A model generated the notes under the pieces. That model was not told where the DNA came from, made no database searches, and was given only the letters and a program-made list of their open reading frames with translations. A DNA stretch of 64,000 nt from NCBI RefSeq assembly GCF_002291145.1, contig NZ_NTGE01000042.1, forward strand, positions 62,001 to 126,000, read 5' to 3'. The first letter of the stretch is position 1. Each line of letters opens with the position of its first letter. The translations under genes were made by a program, and so were the position numbers. This DNA is from Streptomyces sp. SA15. GTDB taxonomy: Bacteria; Actinomycetota; Actinomycetes; Streptomycetales; Streptomycetaceae. Below are positions 35,045 through 43,596 of the stretch, in pieces.

Positions 35045-35290
35045 CGGCCGGACTGCAAGCCCATATGACGGCCTAGCTCCAGCAGCGGTTCGCTATTGGG
35101 ATGTGAGGGCATCTTCGGGGTGCCGGCCAGCATCGCCTCGTAGGCTTTGCGCAGTCGCTGTAGCCGGTGCTGGCCGAACCCTGGAAGTACAGGGCCCCGA
35201 TGGGCTCGTACAGCGCGAGCACGCCGTCGGTGCCCCCGGCCTCGGCGCGCTCGAGCCACAGCCGGCCCAGATTCTCGGGCTTGTGCGCCT
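35041..35290 (-). pseudogene. SnoaL/NTF2-like gene remnant
   Basis: Two frames together recreate part of a nuclear-transport-factor-2-like protein: HKPENLGRLWLERAEAGGTD then VLALYEPIGALYFQGS in one frame, continuing as RKAYEAMLAGTPKMPSHPNS in another. The start, the C-terminal half and the frame are lost. Its 3' end runs into the left transposon end. It is a relative of the intact DUF4440 gene next to it, so the cargo once had two such genes or a duplication. Confidence 0.6.
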
Positions 35291-35320
35291 TTCGCGACCG
35301 TGGTCGGTGACCGCCGGCTT

Positions 35321-35719
35321 CTAGGCCTGCGACGGGTTCTGGGAGAACATGTACTTGTGGATGCGCCACCCGTCCGGGGTGCGACGCAGCACGAACAGCT
35401 CGCGGAAGTAGGCCTGGGTGCGAGTGCCGTCGGCCACGGCAATCACCGTGACGGGCTGCTCGGATCGGACGATCGCGATCTCGTCGTAGACCTCGGTCGA
35501 GACCACCTCCACGTTGACCTCCATCCCGATGGCGGCGAAGGTGCTGGCGTAGAAGGAGTCAACGGCGTCGCGGCCGCGCAGGCTGGGCAAGTTCTCGGGG
35601 ATGATCTCGGCCTCGTCGGCGTAGAGCCGCAAGATCGTGTCAGTGTCCTTGATCTGCAGCGCTTGCATGTACGCCTCGACTACGCCGACCGCGTCGGCGG
35701 TGCTGTTGTTGTTCGTCAT
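35321..35719 (-). CDS. DUF4440/SnoaL-like protein (transposon cargo)
   Basis: Cytoplasmic NTF2-fold protein of 132 aa: VVEAYMQALQIKDTDTILRL, YADEAEIIPENLPSLRGRDA, YFRELFVLRRTPDGWRIHKY. AGAGGAG precedes ATG 35719. Related proteins act as small-molecule isomerases, cyclases or binders. It lies in the transposon cargo, downstream of a reductase gene on the same strand (81 bp apart), and both are divergent from an HxlR regulator. The set resembles quinone/aldehyde stress modules (inference). Confidence 0.85.
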   Translation of the reverse strand: MTNNNSTADAVGVVEAYMQALQIKDTDTILRLYADEAEIIPENLPSLRGRDAVDSFYASTFAAIGMEVNVEVVSTEVYDEIAIVRSEQPVTVIAVADGTRTQAYFRELFVLRRTPDGWRIHKYMFSQNPSQA

Positions 35720-35799
35720 GTGGTGCTCCTCTGATATTGGTTGGCAACCAACACAACACGTGCCGGTGACGTGCCAACTTTTCCGTTTGTGTGAGCCGG

Positions 35800-36423
35800 T
35801 CAGTACGCGACGTGGACGAGGCGGCGGGTGAGCTCGCCCCGCTGCAACTCGTCGACGAGAGCGACGGCGTAGTCCTCGGTGCTGATGTGGCTGTTGCCCT
35901 CGCCGTCGCTGAGCAGTTGGTGATCGCCTGTCCGGTACGCGCCCGTGCGCTCGCCGGGCTCGACCATCGCGGGCGGGGAGAGGTAGGTCCATTCCAGGTC
36001 GTCGGCGTTGTCCCGGACAAGCTCGAACAGCGCCACCTGGGCGCGAACCGGCGGCAGGGCGTCCTCGGGGAACCCGGGGGTGTCGACGACCCGTACACCG
36101 GGGGAGACCTCCAGGATGCCCGCGCCGCCCACCACCACCAGGCGACGCACCCCGGCCTTGCGTACGCCGTCCAGTACGCCGCGGCCCACCTCCAGCAGCG
36201 ACTCGGTGGCCTCGATGCCGCCGCGTGGCGGTGACACCGCCAGGACCACCGCGTCGTGGCCGGCCGCCAGGCGCGCGACGGTGTCGGCGTCGCTCGCGTC
36301 CGCCGCGAGGGTGCCGTCCTTCCCTCTGCGCGTGACACCCGTCACCTCATGGCCCCGCTCGCCCGCCTCGGCAGCGATCCGGCTGCCGATCATCCCGGTG
36401 GCTCCGAACAGCAAGATGCGCAT
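35800..36423 (-). CDS. NAD(P)H-binding Rossmann-fold reductase (NmrA/YwnB-like, transposon cargo)
   Basis: Protein of 207 aa with an N-terminal dinucleotide-binding motif LLFGATGMIGSRIAAEA, DAVVLAVSPPRGG, VRRLVVVGGAG, and the C-terminal HISTEDYAVALVDELQRGE. This is the compact atypical-SDR family that includes YwnB and flavin-reductase-like proteins; substrates are rarely known. ATG 36423 follows GGAGG. Its start faces that of the HxlR gene, 105 bp away, with dyads in between, so HxlR control is likely. Confidence 0.87.
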   Translation of the reverse strand: MRILLFGATGMIGSRIAAEAGERGHEVTGVTRRGKDGTLAADASDADTVARLAAGHDAVVLAVSPPRGGIEATESLLEVGRGVLDGVRKAGVRRLVVVGGAGILEVSPGVRVVDTPGFPEDALPPVRAQVALFELVRDNADDLEWTYLSPPAMVEPGERTGAYRTGDHQLLSDGEGNSHISTEDYAVALVDELQRGELTRRLVHVAY

Positions 36424-36478
36424 CCCACGACCTCCTTGTAGTCATCGCGTGTGCCGCGCACACGCCGTCACCGAGAAG

Positions 36479-36518
36479 GTATCAATGGGATACTAGTTAC
36501 TTCAAAGATACTGAAGTA
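36479..36518. promoter_or_regulatory. Candidate HxlR operators
   Basis: Two dyads lie between the divergent reductase and HxlR genes: GTATC-AATGG-GATAC (36479-36493) and TACTTCA-AAGATAC-TGAAGTA (36498-36518). The second ends 10 bp before the HxlR start codon. This is the usual place for autoregulatory HxlR sites. Confidence 0.6.
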
Positions 36519-36528
36519 CCCTTCGGAT

Positions 36529-36912
36529 ATGATGAAAGAAGCTGCCGACGACTCCGAGATCTGCTGCCCGTCCCGGCTGGTCCTCGACCGCATCGGTGAC
36601 AAGTGGTCGGTGCTGATCGTGCTGAACCTGGGCGACGGCCCCAAGCGGTTCAGCGAACTACGCGGGACGCTTCATCACGTGACACCCAAGGTCCTCACCT
36701 ACACACTGCGGGGGATGGAACGCGACGGCCTGCTCACCCGCACGGTCTTCGCCGAGGTCCCGCCCCGCGTGGAGTACGAGCTGACCCCGCTGGGCCACTC
36801 CTTGCGGCCCGTCATGGAGCCGATCACCACCTGGGCCGAGGAGCACGTCGACGAGGTCCTGTCCTTGCGCAAGGCCCACGACGCCCGCTCCGCGGACGAG
36901 TTCACGGGTTGA
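36529..36912 (+). CDS. HxlR-family transcriptional regulator (transposon cargo)
   Basis: Winged-helix regulator of 127 aa. It has the family start CCPSRLVLDRIGDKWSVLIV, the recognition region KRFSELRGTLHHVTPKVLTY and the wing VEYELTPLGHSL. A cysteine pair (Cys15, Cys16) in the N-terminal helix matches the redox/electrophile-sensing position of HypR/YodB/QorR proteins. ATG 36529 is chosen; the longer frame from 36451 reads across the operators. It is the only rightward gene in the element and probably controls the divergent reductase and DUF4440 genes. Confidence 0.88.
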   Translation: MMKEAADDSEICCPSRLVLDRIGDKWSVLIVLNLGDGPKRFSELRGTLHHVTPKVLTYTLRGMERDGLLTRTVFAEVPPRVEYELTPLGHSLRPVMEPITTWAEEHVDEVLSLRKAHDARSADEFTG

Positions 36913-36924
36913 TCACCGAGTAGC

Positions 36925-37316
36925 CCGACTGCGAGATACGGCCCGCCATGCACGAGACCATGGTGCCGTGGTCGATGACCGTGCATGGCGGGCGGTGCCG
37001 CTGGTCCCGGCGCCAGGTGAAGTGGCGCATCGGATCGCCCGACAGCGCCGGCTCGTGTACGAATTCCTGTACCGAGCAGGACGCTGCGTCTCCATCAGCC
37101 CGCCACGAGACCCTCCACCGCCTCGTCCAGCCCTCGCGCAGATCAAGTCCGAGCCGGCCCGCGCTGATGGATACCGACACGAACAGGTCCTCCCGGCTGC
37201 ACAGATGCGACCAGACGGCCACCGGGTCAGCACCTTCTACTACCCTCTCCGGCCCAGCGCGTCTCCCTGCCATGGCCTTATGGAACCGTTCCAGACAGTC
37301 ACGGGCTTTCGGTCTT
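36925..37316 (-). pseudogene. Truncated second copy of tnsA (N-terminal part)
   Basis: A 123-codon frame (37273 to 36902) whose first ~90 residues closely match the intact TnsA-like protein: AVWSHLCSREDLFVSVSISA against AVWSHQCSWEDLFVSVNVDA, and both share DPMRHFTWRRDQRHRP. Similarity at DNA level continues upstream of the start to ~37316, 7 bp before the tniQ stop, matching 43546-43592. It ends before the nuclease residues, so it cannot cut DNA. It points to an older related element or a rearranged duplicate. Confidence 0.8.
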
Positions 37317-37322
37317 CGCTAC

Positions 37323-39185
37323 TTAACGTCCTTCCGGATCGGGCGCGGTGCAGTCGATTGCTCCGGCGAGTTGTTGGGCGTGTGCGTCGAGCAGCGGCTT
37401 GAGGGCTCGGTAGTAGGGGTGGTCGTCGGCAGTTTTGAGCCAGTGGCAGATGTTGTGCCGTTGTCGGCTCCAGGTGGAGCGGAGTTCGGGATCGTGGGCG
37501 ATGTGTGGGCAGGGCGCGAACTCGAGTTCGCCTTCGGTGACGCGGGTCCAGATGTAGACGCTGACGGCGAGGCGTTTGCGGTCATCGCTGATGGATGTCC
37601 GATGTCCCGGAAGGATCGGCAGATGGGTGGCCATGCGCTGCCAGATGTCTGGTTCGAGGGTCCAGGAGCTCAGGGCTTCGCGGCGTTGCTGGTAGTCGAT
37701 CAGGGGTCCTTCGTGGAGTTCGTCCGTGATGGCGTCGAGCGCCAGCTCGAAGTCGTGGAGTTTGCCGTGTGCGCGGAGGTACTGGTTCAGCTTGTTGCCG
37801 TAGCCGATGGCCTTGCCGGGGGTGCTGATGCCGAGGAACTGGGCGGCCTCGTTGATGTTGCCGCCTCGCGCGCGTCGGACGAGGAAGACGGACGCGCTGC
37901 GTCGGAGCATCTTGGGAGCGACGTCGGGGAAGGCCTGCAGGTGGCGGTCGGCCAGGGGCTGGGGCAGGGCGGCGGGGATGTGCTCGGGGCGGTAGCGGAT
38001 GCCGGTGGCGGGGAGGCGGTAGCCGCCCCCACGGCGGTCGCGGCGGAAGGAGTGCACGACGGTGTCGGCGGCGAGTTGGAACCGCTCGGAGCACGCGCTG
38101 CGGTGCTTTCTGAAGGCCTGGTCCCAGACCACATGTCGCGAGGGCGTGACGCCGGTGAGAGTGCGGTTCTCCTCCGGCGCGAGAGGGACGAGCGCTTCGC
38201 GTAGGTCCTCGGCAGCCAGGATGCGGTCGGTGACCTGGAGCATCCCGGCGCAGGCCCGCGCGTCGACGGGCGCCTTGCTGGAGTGGTAGAGACGGCCGTC
38301 GGTTTCCTCGAGGATCGCCAGGTGCCGGTCGATGGCCGCGGCGAGTGACCTGGTGGTTCCGGCGGGCCGGATGCGAGGCCACGAGATCATGACCAGGCCG
38401 GCTAGCAGGATGAGTTCGGTGAAGTACTGGTGCGCCTCCTGCTCGGGGCAGTTCGTGCCGAACATGTTGACGATCTTGTGTTGAAGGGTGAGCAGGGCGG
38501 GCCCGGGGCGGTGGCCGCCAGGGGCGTCGTGTCCGAGGGGGGCTCCGCAGGGAGCCCCGGGCCGGATCTTTCCCCTGTCCTGTTCCTGGGTGGACCGGCA
38601 ATGGGCGGGGTGTATCCCGGTGACGGCGGGTCGCGCGATCAGCTGGGACCGGTTGCTGGCGTTGATCGGTTCCTTGCAGCTGGGGCAGAGATGTTCCAGG
38701 AAGACGTCGTGGCGGGTGCAGGCGAAGACGACGGGCAGGCGCCAGAGGTTCTGCCACGGGCCGCCGTGCTCGTTCTGGATGGGGGAGCCGTCGCCGGTGA
38801 GGCAGACGGGGCAGTAGCGACAAGTGGTGGCGAACAGCCAGTCGGAGGTGTGGATCGTGAGGGTGCGGCCTGCCCGGATGCCGTCCAGGCTGCGGCCCAG
38901 GGGCGGGTAGCGGGAGGCGAGGGGTTCCAGCGTCATCGCGACGGCTTCGTCGGGAGTGAGCCTGGTCGCGGTGGCGAAGCCGCTGGCCTGCGACGGGGTC
39001 AGGAACGTGGACAACGCGGCCCGGGCGACGTGGGGTCGGTCGGTCATGCCGGTGAGCCGGGCCAGCTCGATGGGAGACACGCGCAGGCGGTGGGAGAGCC
39101 GCAGGACGAAACCGGCCAGCGACTCTCCGTCCAGGGGGTCGAGGCTGCGGCCGAAGGACCGCAGCCTGGTGCTCATGTCAGTCAC
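37323..39185 (-). CDS. TniQ/TnsD-family target-selection protein
   Basis: Protein of 620 aa in the TniQ superfamily. Residues ~15-280 carry the TniQ domain with zinc-finger cysteines CRYCPVC (near 123) and FACTRH...CPSC (near 154-170). The long C-terminal part (~300-620) has TnsD-like helical repeats (TDRILAAEDLREALVPLAPE, VRRARGGNINEAAQFLGIST). In Tn7, TnsD binds a specific chromosomal site and recruits TnsC; short TniQ proteins lack this C-terminus, so this one is built for sequence-specific targeting. GTG 39185 overlaps the tnsC stop; ATG 39176 is the alternative start. Confidence 0.87.
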   Translation of the reverse strand: MTDMSTRLRSFGRSLDPLDGESLAGFVLRLSHRLRVSPIELARLTGMTDRPHVARAALSTFLTPSQASGFATATRLTPDEAVAMTLEPLASRYPPLGRSLDGIRAGRTLTIHTSDWLFATTCRYCPVCLTGDGSPIQNEHGGPWQNLWRLPVVFACTRHDVFLEHLCPSCKEPINASNRSQLIARPAVTGIHPAHCRSTQEQDRGKIRPGAPCGAPLGHDAPGGHRPGPALLTLQHKIVNMFGTNCPEQEAHQYFTELILLAGLVMISWPRIRPAGTTRSLAAAIDRHLAILEETDGRLYHSSKAPVDARACAGMLQVTDRILAAEDLREALVPLAPEENRTLTGVTPSRHVVWDQAFRKHRSACSERFQLAADTVVHSFRRDRRGGGYRLPATGIRYRPEHIPAALPQPLADRHLQAFPDVAPKMLRRSASVFLVRRARGGNINEAAQFLGISTPGKAIGYGNKLNQYLRAHGKLHDFELALDAITDELHEGPLIDYQQRREALSSWTLEPDIWQRMATHLPILPGHRTSISDDRKRLAVSVYIWTRVTEGELEFAPCPHIAHDPELRSTWSRQRHNICHWLKTADDHPYYRALKPLLDAHAQQLAGAIDCTAPDPEGR

Positions 39186-40446
39186 CGGCGGCCGGCCTCT
39201 CGCCGCGGTCGTCGAGGACCGTGTTGCGTCCGCGCTTGCGGGGAGACTCCGGCTGCGGCGAGGTCACGTCCTGCGGGATCTCGGGGATCTCTCCGGCTCC
39301 CTCATCGAGATCGTTGAGGTTGCCCAGATGGATCGTGGTCCTCGCGAGCAGTTCCTTGGTGAGCCGTTCCTCGCGGGTGGTGATCGCTTCGGCGCAGCCG
39401 TCCTCGATAAGCCGCCGCAGCAGGCCGACGACTCCGCGGGTGCGGTCGAAGAGGTACTCGGGCATCTCCCCGGTGGTCAGCATGCCCGTGAAAGAGCGCA
39501 GGAGCCGCAGCTGTTCCTCGATCCCGGCCAGGTGGTCGAGGAAGGCGGTGATGCCGGCCAGCGTGGAGTAGTCGAACGGATCGAGATCGACCATGTCGAA
39601 CCGGCGCCCGGTCTGCGTGGCGGCCATGGCCTCGTGATTTTTGCCGTTCTTGACGTCGGGGAAGACCCACTGGCCGGTGCGCGGGTCGACGTATGCGCCG
39701 CGCAGGAGTCCTGAGCCGGGGATGTCCACGCCGATCAGGACGAGGGTGACGTTGAGGTCCATCAGCTCGCGGATCAGGTCGAGGGTGTCCTGGTCGTCCT
39801 CGCGGTGCAGCCGAAGCCGGGTCACGTCGTCGATCAGCAAGGCGCTGGTGTGGTGGTCCCGGATCGCGTCCCGCACTGCCCTGACCAGATCGTCCAGCGT
39901 GCCGGGATGGGGATCGCCGTAGACGTTCAGGATCGCCTTGCACAATCCCTTGGGTGTCGCGCGGACCGGCAAACGGCAGTAGGCCACCGGCACGAAGACG
40001 TCCCGGGTGCCGGGAGTGCGGCCGGGCAGCAGCTGGTGGTGGATATTGCGCCGGACGTCCTCGAAGGAAGCAGCCGCATCGCACGCGGTCTCCGTCTTGC
40101 CCTGGAACCCGCCGCCGTTGATCATCAGGCCGTCGCGGGTGCCGGGCATGAACTTCATCGCGTTGTTCTGCAGCCGCCCGCGCATCAGGTTCGCGACCCG
40201 CATGCTCATCGGTGTTTCCTGCAGGCGCATGTTGACGTGCGTCGCCGTGCGGTGCAGGTCGTGCAGAGCCCGCCGCCGGGGACTCAGGTACTGGTGCTCA
40301 GCCAATGTCAGATGCGGCGCGGGCACGAAGGTGTCCCGGATCTTCCGCCATTGCTGCCAGCCCTCCCAGCGGGTGCGGTCCGGCGGAGGACCGGCGCGCA
40401 GGAACGGGACGACCGCGTGCTCATCCGGCGTCGTCTGGTCCACCAC
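39178..40446 (-). CDS. TnsC/TniB-like AAA+ ATPase
   Basis: Regulatory ATPase of 422 aa that links target recognition to the transposase. Walker A is GGGFQGKTET (near residue 112) and Walker B is SALLIDDV. The sensor-like segment VTLVLIGVDIPGSGLL and the arginine-rich helical C-terminal part follow TniB/TnsC layout. GTG 40446 overlaps the TnsB gene by 26 bp and GGAGGACC lies just upstream. The C-terminal tail (~375-422, Pro/Arg-rich) is where Tn7 TnsC contacts TnsA-TnsB. Confidence 0.88.
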   Translation of the reverse strand: MVDQTTPDEHAVVPFLRAGPPPDRTRWEGWQQWRKIRDTFVPAPHLTLAEHQYLSPRRRALHDLHRTATHVNMRLQETPMSMRVANLMRGRLQNNAMKFMPGTRDGLMINGGGFQGKTETACDAAASFEDVRRNIHHQLLPGRTPGTRDVFVPVAYCRLPVRATPKGLCKAILNVYGDPHPGTLDDLVRAVRDAIRDHHTSALLIDDVTRLRLHREDDQDTLDLIRELMDLNVTLVLIGVDIPGSGLLRGAYVDPRTGQWVFPDVKNGKNHEAMAATQTGRRFDMVDLDPFDYSTLAGITAFLDHLAGIEEQLRLLRSFTGMLTTGEMPEYLFDRTRGVVGLLRRLIEDGCAEAITTREERLTKELLARTTIHLGNLNDLDEGAGEIPEIPQDVTSPQPESPRKRGRNTVLDDRGERPAAGD

Positions 40447-42691
40447 GGTCCTCCTCCAGGTCGTCCTCCTCGGGCAGAACGAACACGTTGCGGGTGCGGA
40501 AGCTGTGTCCCAGCTGCGGCGGCGGGGCCGGCTCAGGCCCGGCGGCCTCCCGTCTGCGGCGTCGCTCAGCGGCGACCGCGTCTTGGGTCTGGCGGGCCCG
40601 GCCCGGCCAGTTCAGTACCTTCGCCTGCTGACCTTGCTCTTCCGGTCCGGCTGCGGGCTTCGCGACCTCGGCGGACGGACCCGGCGGCCGGTCGGCCTGC
40701 GCGGCGTCGGCCTGGTGTGCCTCGCGGGAGTGCTCGACGCGCTGGGACTTCTTCAGCTGGTTCGGCCACTTGCTGACCGGGATGACGGAGCCGATCAGCT
40801 CCAGCAGCACGGGCAGCAGTTCGGTGTCCGACTTCGGCTTCAGGCCGGCCGCGTCGGCCTTTCTGAGCAGGTCACTGGCCCGTGTATCCCCGAAGGCTGG
40901 CATCTGCCCGGCCTGCGGCATGCCCGTCCAGGGCAGCGGGTGCCAGGCATGGCTGATCGGATCCTGGAAGAACACCTGGCGCCGGTCGCGCGGGTCGCGG
41001 CGGATGAGCCACTGGCCCTTGTGTCTGCCGCCCCGTGTCGACAGCTCGCCGCGGTAGTCGCGCAGGACGTCGGGGTCGTCGTACCAAAGTCCGCGGATCT
41101 TCACCCCGCGGCGCTTGTCGATGCGGACGTAGTGGGCGGGCAGCAGCTCGTAGAACAACTCGGGGGAGGGGACGTCCATCGCGAAGCCGGTCTGCGCGAA
41201 CGACGCTGCGAACAGCGAGTTCGGACTGTGCGAGCCGTCCGGATCCCAACTCGGGGCATATTCCCCGAGTTTGCGCTTTTGCCAGACGGCGACGATCCAT
41301 GTGGCGATCGTGTGCTCGAGCTGGTCAGCCGTCAGCACCGCGTCGGCGGCCGGATCGGCTCCGCGGTCGGCGACGTCGATGCCGGTGTAGCCGATCAGGT
41401 GCTCGAACAGCAATTGCCGGATCACGCCGAACGCGCGTTCGACGGCGGCCTTGTCCTGTGGCCGCAGGACTCGCGCGGGCAGGATGTTGCAGCCGAGCAC
41501 TCGCTGTACTTCGACCAGGTGGTGGTTGCGGTAGACCGATCCGTGGTCGGTCGTCACCGTCTCCGGTGTGAAGAACGGCAGTCCGGCCACCTGGTGCCCG
41601 GCGAACTCGGCCACCACCGCGGCGGGGATGCCCGGGTAAGGCCACTCCAGGTCCTCGCCCCAGTCCGCCCGCATCGGCAGCGGCATCGTCACGTCCCGCA
41701 GCACCATCGCGACGTCCACGGATGTGTCGGACACCAGTGTCAGCCGGAAGGCGACCAGCGAGTGCGTGCAGACGTCCAGGGCCAGGGTGAGGTGCATCTT
41801 CACCGGATCACCGAAGACGTGCTCGCGGACCATGACCGGCAGCACCGTGGTGTCCAGCGCGACGACCTGGCCCGGCCGGTGCACCAGGACGTGCCCGTCC
41901 TTCTCCGGCAGATCGGCCGACCGGGCGTAGCGCTGCCGGGCGCCGCCGGGGCCGAACCACTCCTTCCAGAGGCGGCGCAGGGTGTCGTAGCCGGGCACCT
42001 TCGTCTCCGGCCCGAACTCCTCGCGGACGTACTGGCGGATCATGCGGTCCTTGGTCCGCATCGACACCTTCGCCATCCGCTGCGTCTCCTGGCGGACCGC
42101 GAGGACGGCCTCCCGTACCTCCTCGGACACCGTCCGCGTGCCGCCGCTCTGGCGCAGCCAGCGGTCGTCCGCGCAGCCGACCAGCCCGAACCGGCGGCGG
42201 GCGTTCTCCCAGCGGATCAGCGTGCGGTAGCCGACCGAGCCCAGGCCCAGCAGCTTCGCGTGATGCGGATCCATGGCCGCCAGCTCTGCCACCTTCGCGA
42301 GCCGCCGCTCGGTCAGCGTGGTCGTCGCCGGGTCGTACTCGGGCTTCGGCTCGTCCGGGCCCGGACGCAGCGGATCACCGGAGCGGAACCCGGTCGCCAC
42401 CTCCAGCAGATGGGCCATCCGCAACTGGGCGAGCTCAAGCCGGCCCTCCCTCAGATCCTGAGCCGCCTTGCGCTGCCGCCCCCGGTCGGCCCCCTCCGCC
42501 GACGTCTGCGACGACGAACGGCACTGCAGATGGTTCACCAGAAACCGCAGGCTCACCCGCTCCCGCGTGCCGTCGTCTCTCACCAGCTGGACCCGGCCCA
42601 GATGCGGCTCACGCCGCTCAACCGTCCACTCCGTCCCGTCCAGGACCAGCCCGGCACCCGGTGAAAGGTCCAGCACCGCCGCCGTGTTCAC
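40421..42691 (-). CDS. TnsB-like DDE transposase
   Basis: Transposase of 756 aa of the Mu/Tn7/retroviral integrase superfamily, which joins 3' ends to target DNA. N-terminal helix-turn-helix domains (~60-270) bind the end repeats. The rve catalytic core (~280-460) shows all three acidic residues: Asp in VVALDTTVLPV, Asp in VTTDHGSVYRN and Glu in DKAAVERAFGVIRQ. A Mu-type C-terminal beta-barrel follows (~520-600), then a charged Pro-rich tail (~640-756) for contacting TnsC. GTG 42691 overlaps the tnsA stop (GTGA). Confidence 0.92.
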   Translation of the reverse strand: MNTAAVLDLSPGAGLVLDGTEWTVERREPHLGRVQLVRDDGTRERVSLRFLVNHLQCRSSSQTSAEGADRGRQRKAAQDLREGRLELAQLRMAHLLEVATGFRSGDPLRPGPDEPKPEYDPATTTLTERRLAKVAELAAMDPHHAKLLGLGSVGYRTLIRWENARRRFGLVGCADDRWLRQSGGTRTVSEEVREAVLAVRQETQRMAKVSMRTKDRMIRQYVREEFGPETKVPGYDTLRRLWKEWFGPGGARQRYARSADLPEKDGHVLVHRPGQVVALDTTVLPVMVREHVFGDPVKMHLTLALDVCTHSLVAFRLTLVSDTSVDVAMVLRDVTMPLPMRADWGEDLEWPYPGIPAAVVAEFAGHQVAGLPFFTPETVTTDHGSVYRNHHLVEVQRVLGCNILPARVLRPQDKAAVERAFGVIRQLLFEHLIGYTGIDVADRGADPAADAVLTADQLEHTIATWIVAVWQKRKLGEYAPSWDPDGSHSPNSLFAASFAQTGFAMDVPSPELFYELLPAHYVRIDKRRGVKIRGLWYDDPDVLRDYRGELSTRGGRHKGQWLIRRDPRDRRQVFFQDPISHAWHPLPWTGMPQAGQMPAFGDTRASDLLRKADAAGLKPKSDTELLPVLLELIGSVIPVSKWPNQLKKSQRVEHSREAHQADAAQADRPPGPSAEVAKPAAGPEEQGQQAKVLNWPGRARQTQDAVAAERRRRREAAGPEPAPPPQLGHSFRTRNVFVLPEEDDLEEDRGGPDDAG

Positions 42692-43545
42692 CGGCCCGTC
42701 TCCCCGGCCGGGACGACGATCGACCGGTCCTGAAGCGGGCTGGCCAGGTCAACTCCCAGCCGCCGGGACCACAGCAGGTGCAGCAGCTGTGCCCGGGCGA
42801 CCGGCTCACAGCCTGTCGCCGCCGCAAGCTCCCCGAACCTCCGCCCGCCCGCGGCCCCGGAGAGCAGCACCGGCCGCAGGCCCAGCGGATCGGACCGCAG
42901 GACCCGCCGCGACGCCAGCGCGTCCAGCCCCGCGAAAGCGTGCTCACGCCAGCGGGCGGCAACCGTGTAGTGCCAGCCGCAGGCGACAGCGACCTCGGCG
43001 GCCGCCGCGAACGACTCCCAGTCCGACTCCTTGATCAGGGCCTCGGGGCGTACGTCGATCAGCCAGACGCCGTGACGGGTCACCGCGAGGTAGTCCGGGG
43101 TGTGGCTGCGGTCTTTCTCTCCGGTCCCGAAGGAGATTTTCAACGGCTGCGAGACCACGTCGACGACGTCACCGGCGAAGTCCAGGGCCAGCAGTACCCG
43201 GCCCTCCTCCATGCTCTCCGCACCATGGTGACGGCCGGTACTGGACAGGAACTGCAGCCCAGGCCGGTGCCGTTGGTCCCGGCGCCAAGTGAAGTGGCGC
43301 ATCGGATCGCTCGACAGCACCGGCGCGTGTACGAGGTCCTGTACCAAGCAGGACTCCTCGCTCCCGTCGACCCGCCACGAGACTGTCCACCGCCTCGTCC
43401 AGCCGTCGCGCAGATCGAGTCCGAGTCGACCCGCATCGACGTTCACCGACACGAAAAGGTCTTCCCAGCTGCACTGATGCGACCACACGGCCACCGTGTC
43501 AGTGGTTTCCACTACCCTTTGCAGCCCAGCGCGTGTACCGGCCAT
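42688..43545 (-). CDS. TnsA-like endonuclease subunit
   Basis: Predicted 5'-strand nuclease partner of TnsB, 285 aa. After a ~90-residue N-terminal region it has the restriction-enzyme-like core: ESMEEGRVLLALDFAGDVVD, then KDRSHTPDYLAVTRHGVWLI and DVRPE. Tn7 TnsA uses a Glu, an Asp and a Lys; here Glu and Asp (TPDY) are visible but Arg (DVRP) stands at the Lys position, as in my recollection of other actinobacterial homologues. The C-terminal ~80 residues form a TnsB/TnsC-contact-like domain. ATG 43545 is chosen. With TnsA active the element would move by cut-and-paste. Confidence 0.85.
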   Translation of the reverse strand: MAGTRAGLQRVVETTDTVAVWSHQCSWEDLFVSVNVDAGRLGLDLRDGWTRRWTVSWRVDGSEESCLVQDLVHAPVLSSDPMRHFTWRRDQRHRPGLQFLSSTGRHHGAESMEEGRVLLALDFAGDVVDVVSQPLKISFGTGEKDRSHTPDYLAVTRHGVWLIDVRPEALIKESDWESFAAAAEVAVACGWHYTVAARWREHAFAGLDALASRRVLRSDPLGLRPVLLSGAAGGRRFGELAAATGCEPVARAQLLHLLWSRRLGVDLASPLQDRSIVVPAGETGR

Positions 43546-43596
43546 GACCTCATGGAATCGCCTCAGAGAGCCAGAGGCTCCTGATCTTCGTTTCTG

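Noticed and set aside
36902-37273. tnsA' frame as a functional regulator
   Set aside because: Open frame, but no ribosome site was identified and it ends in sequence unrelated to TnsA; kept as a truncated copy, with the possibility noted.
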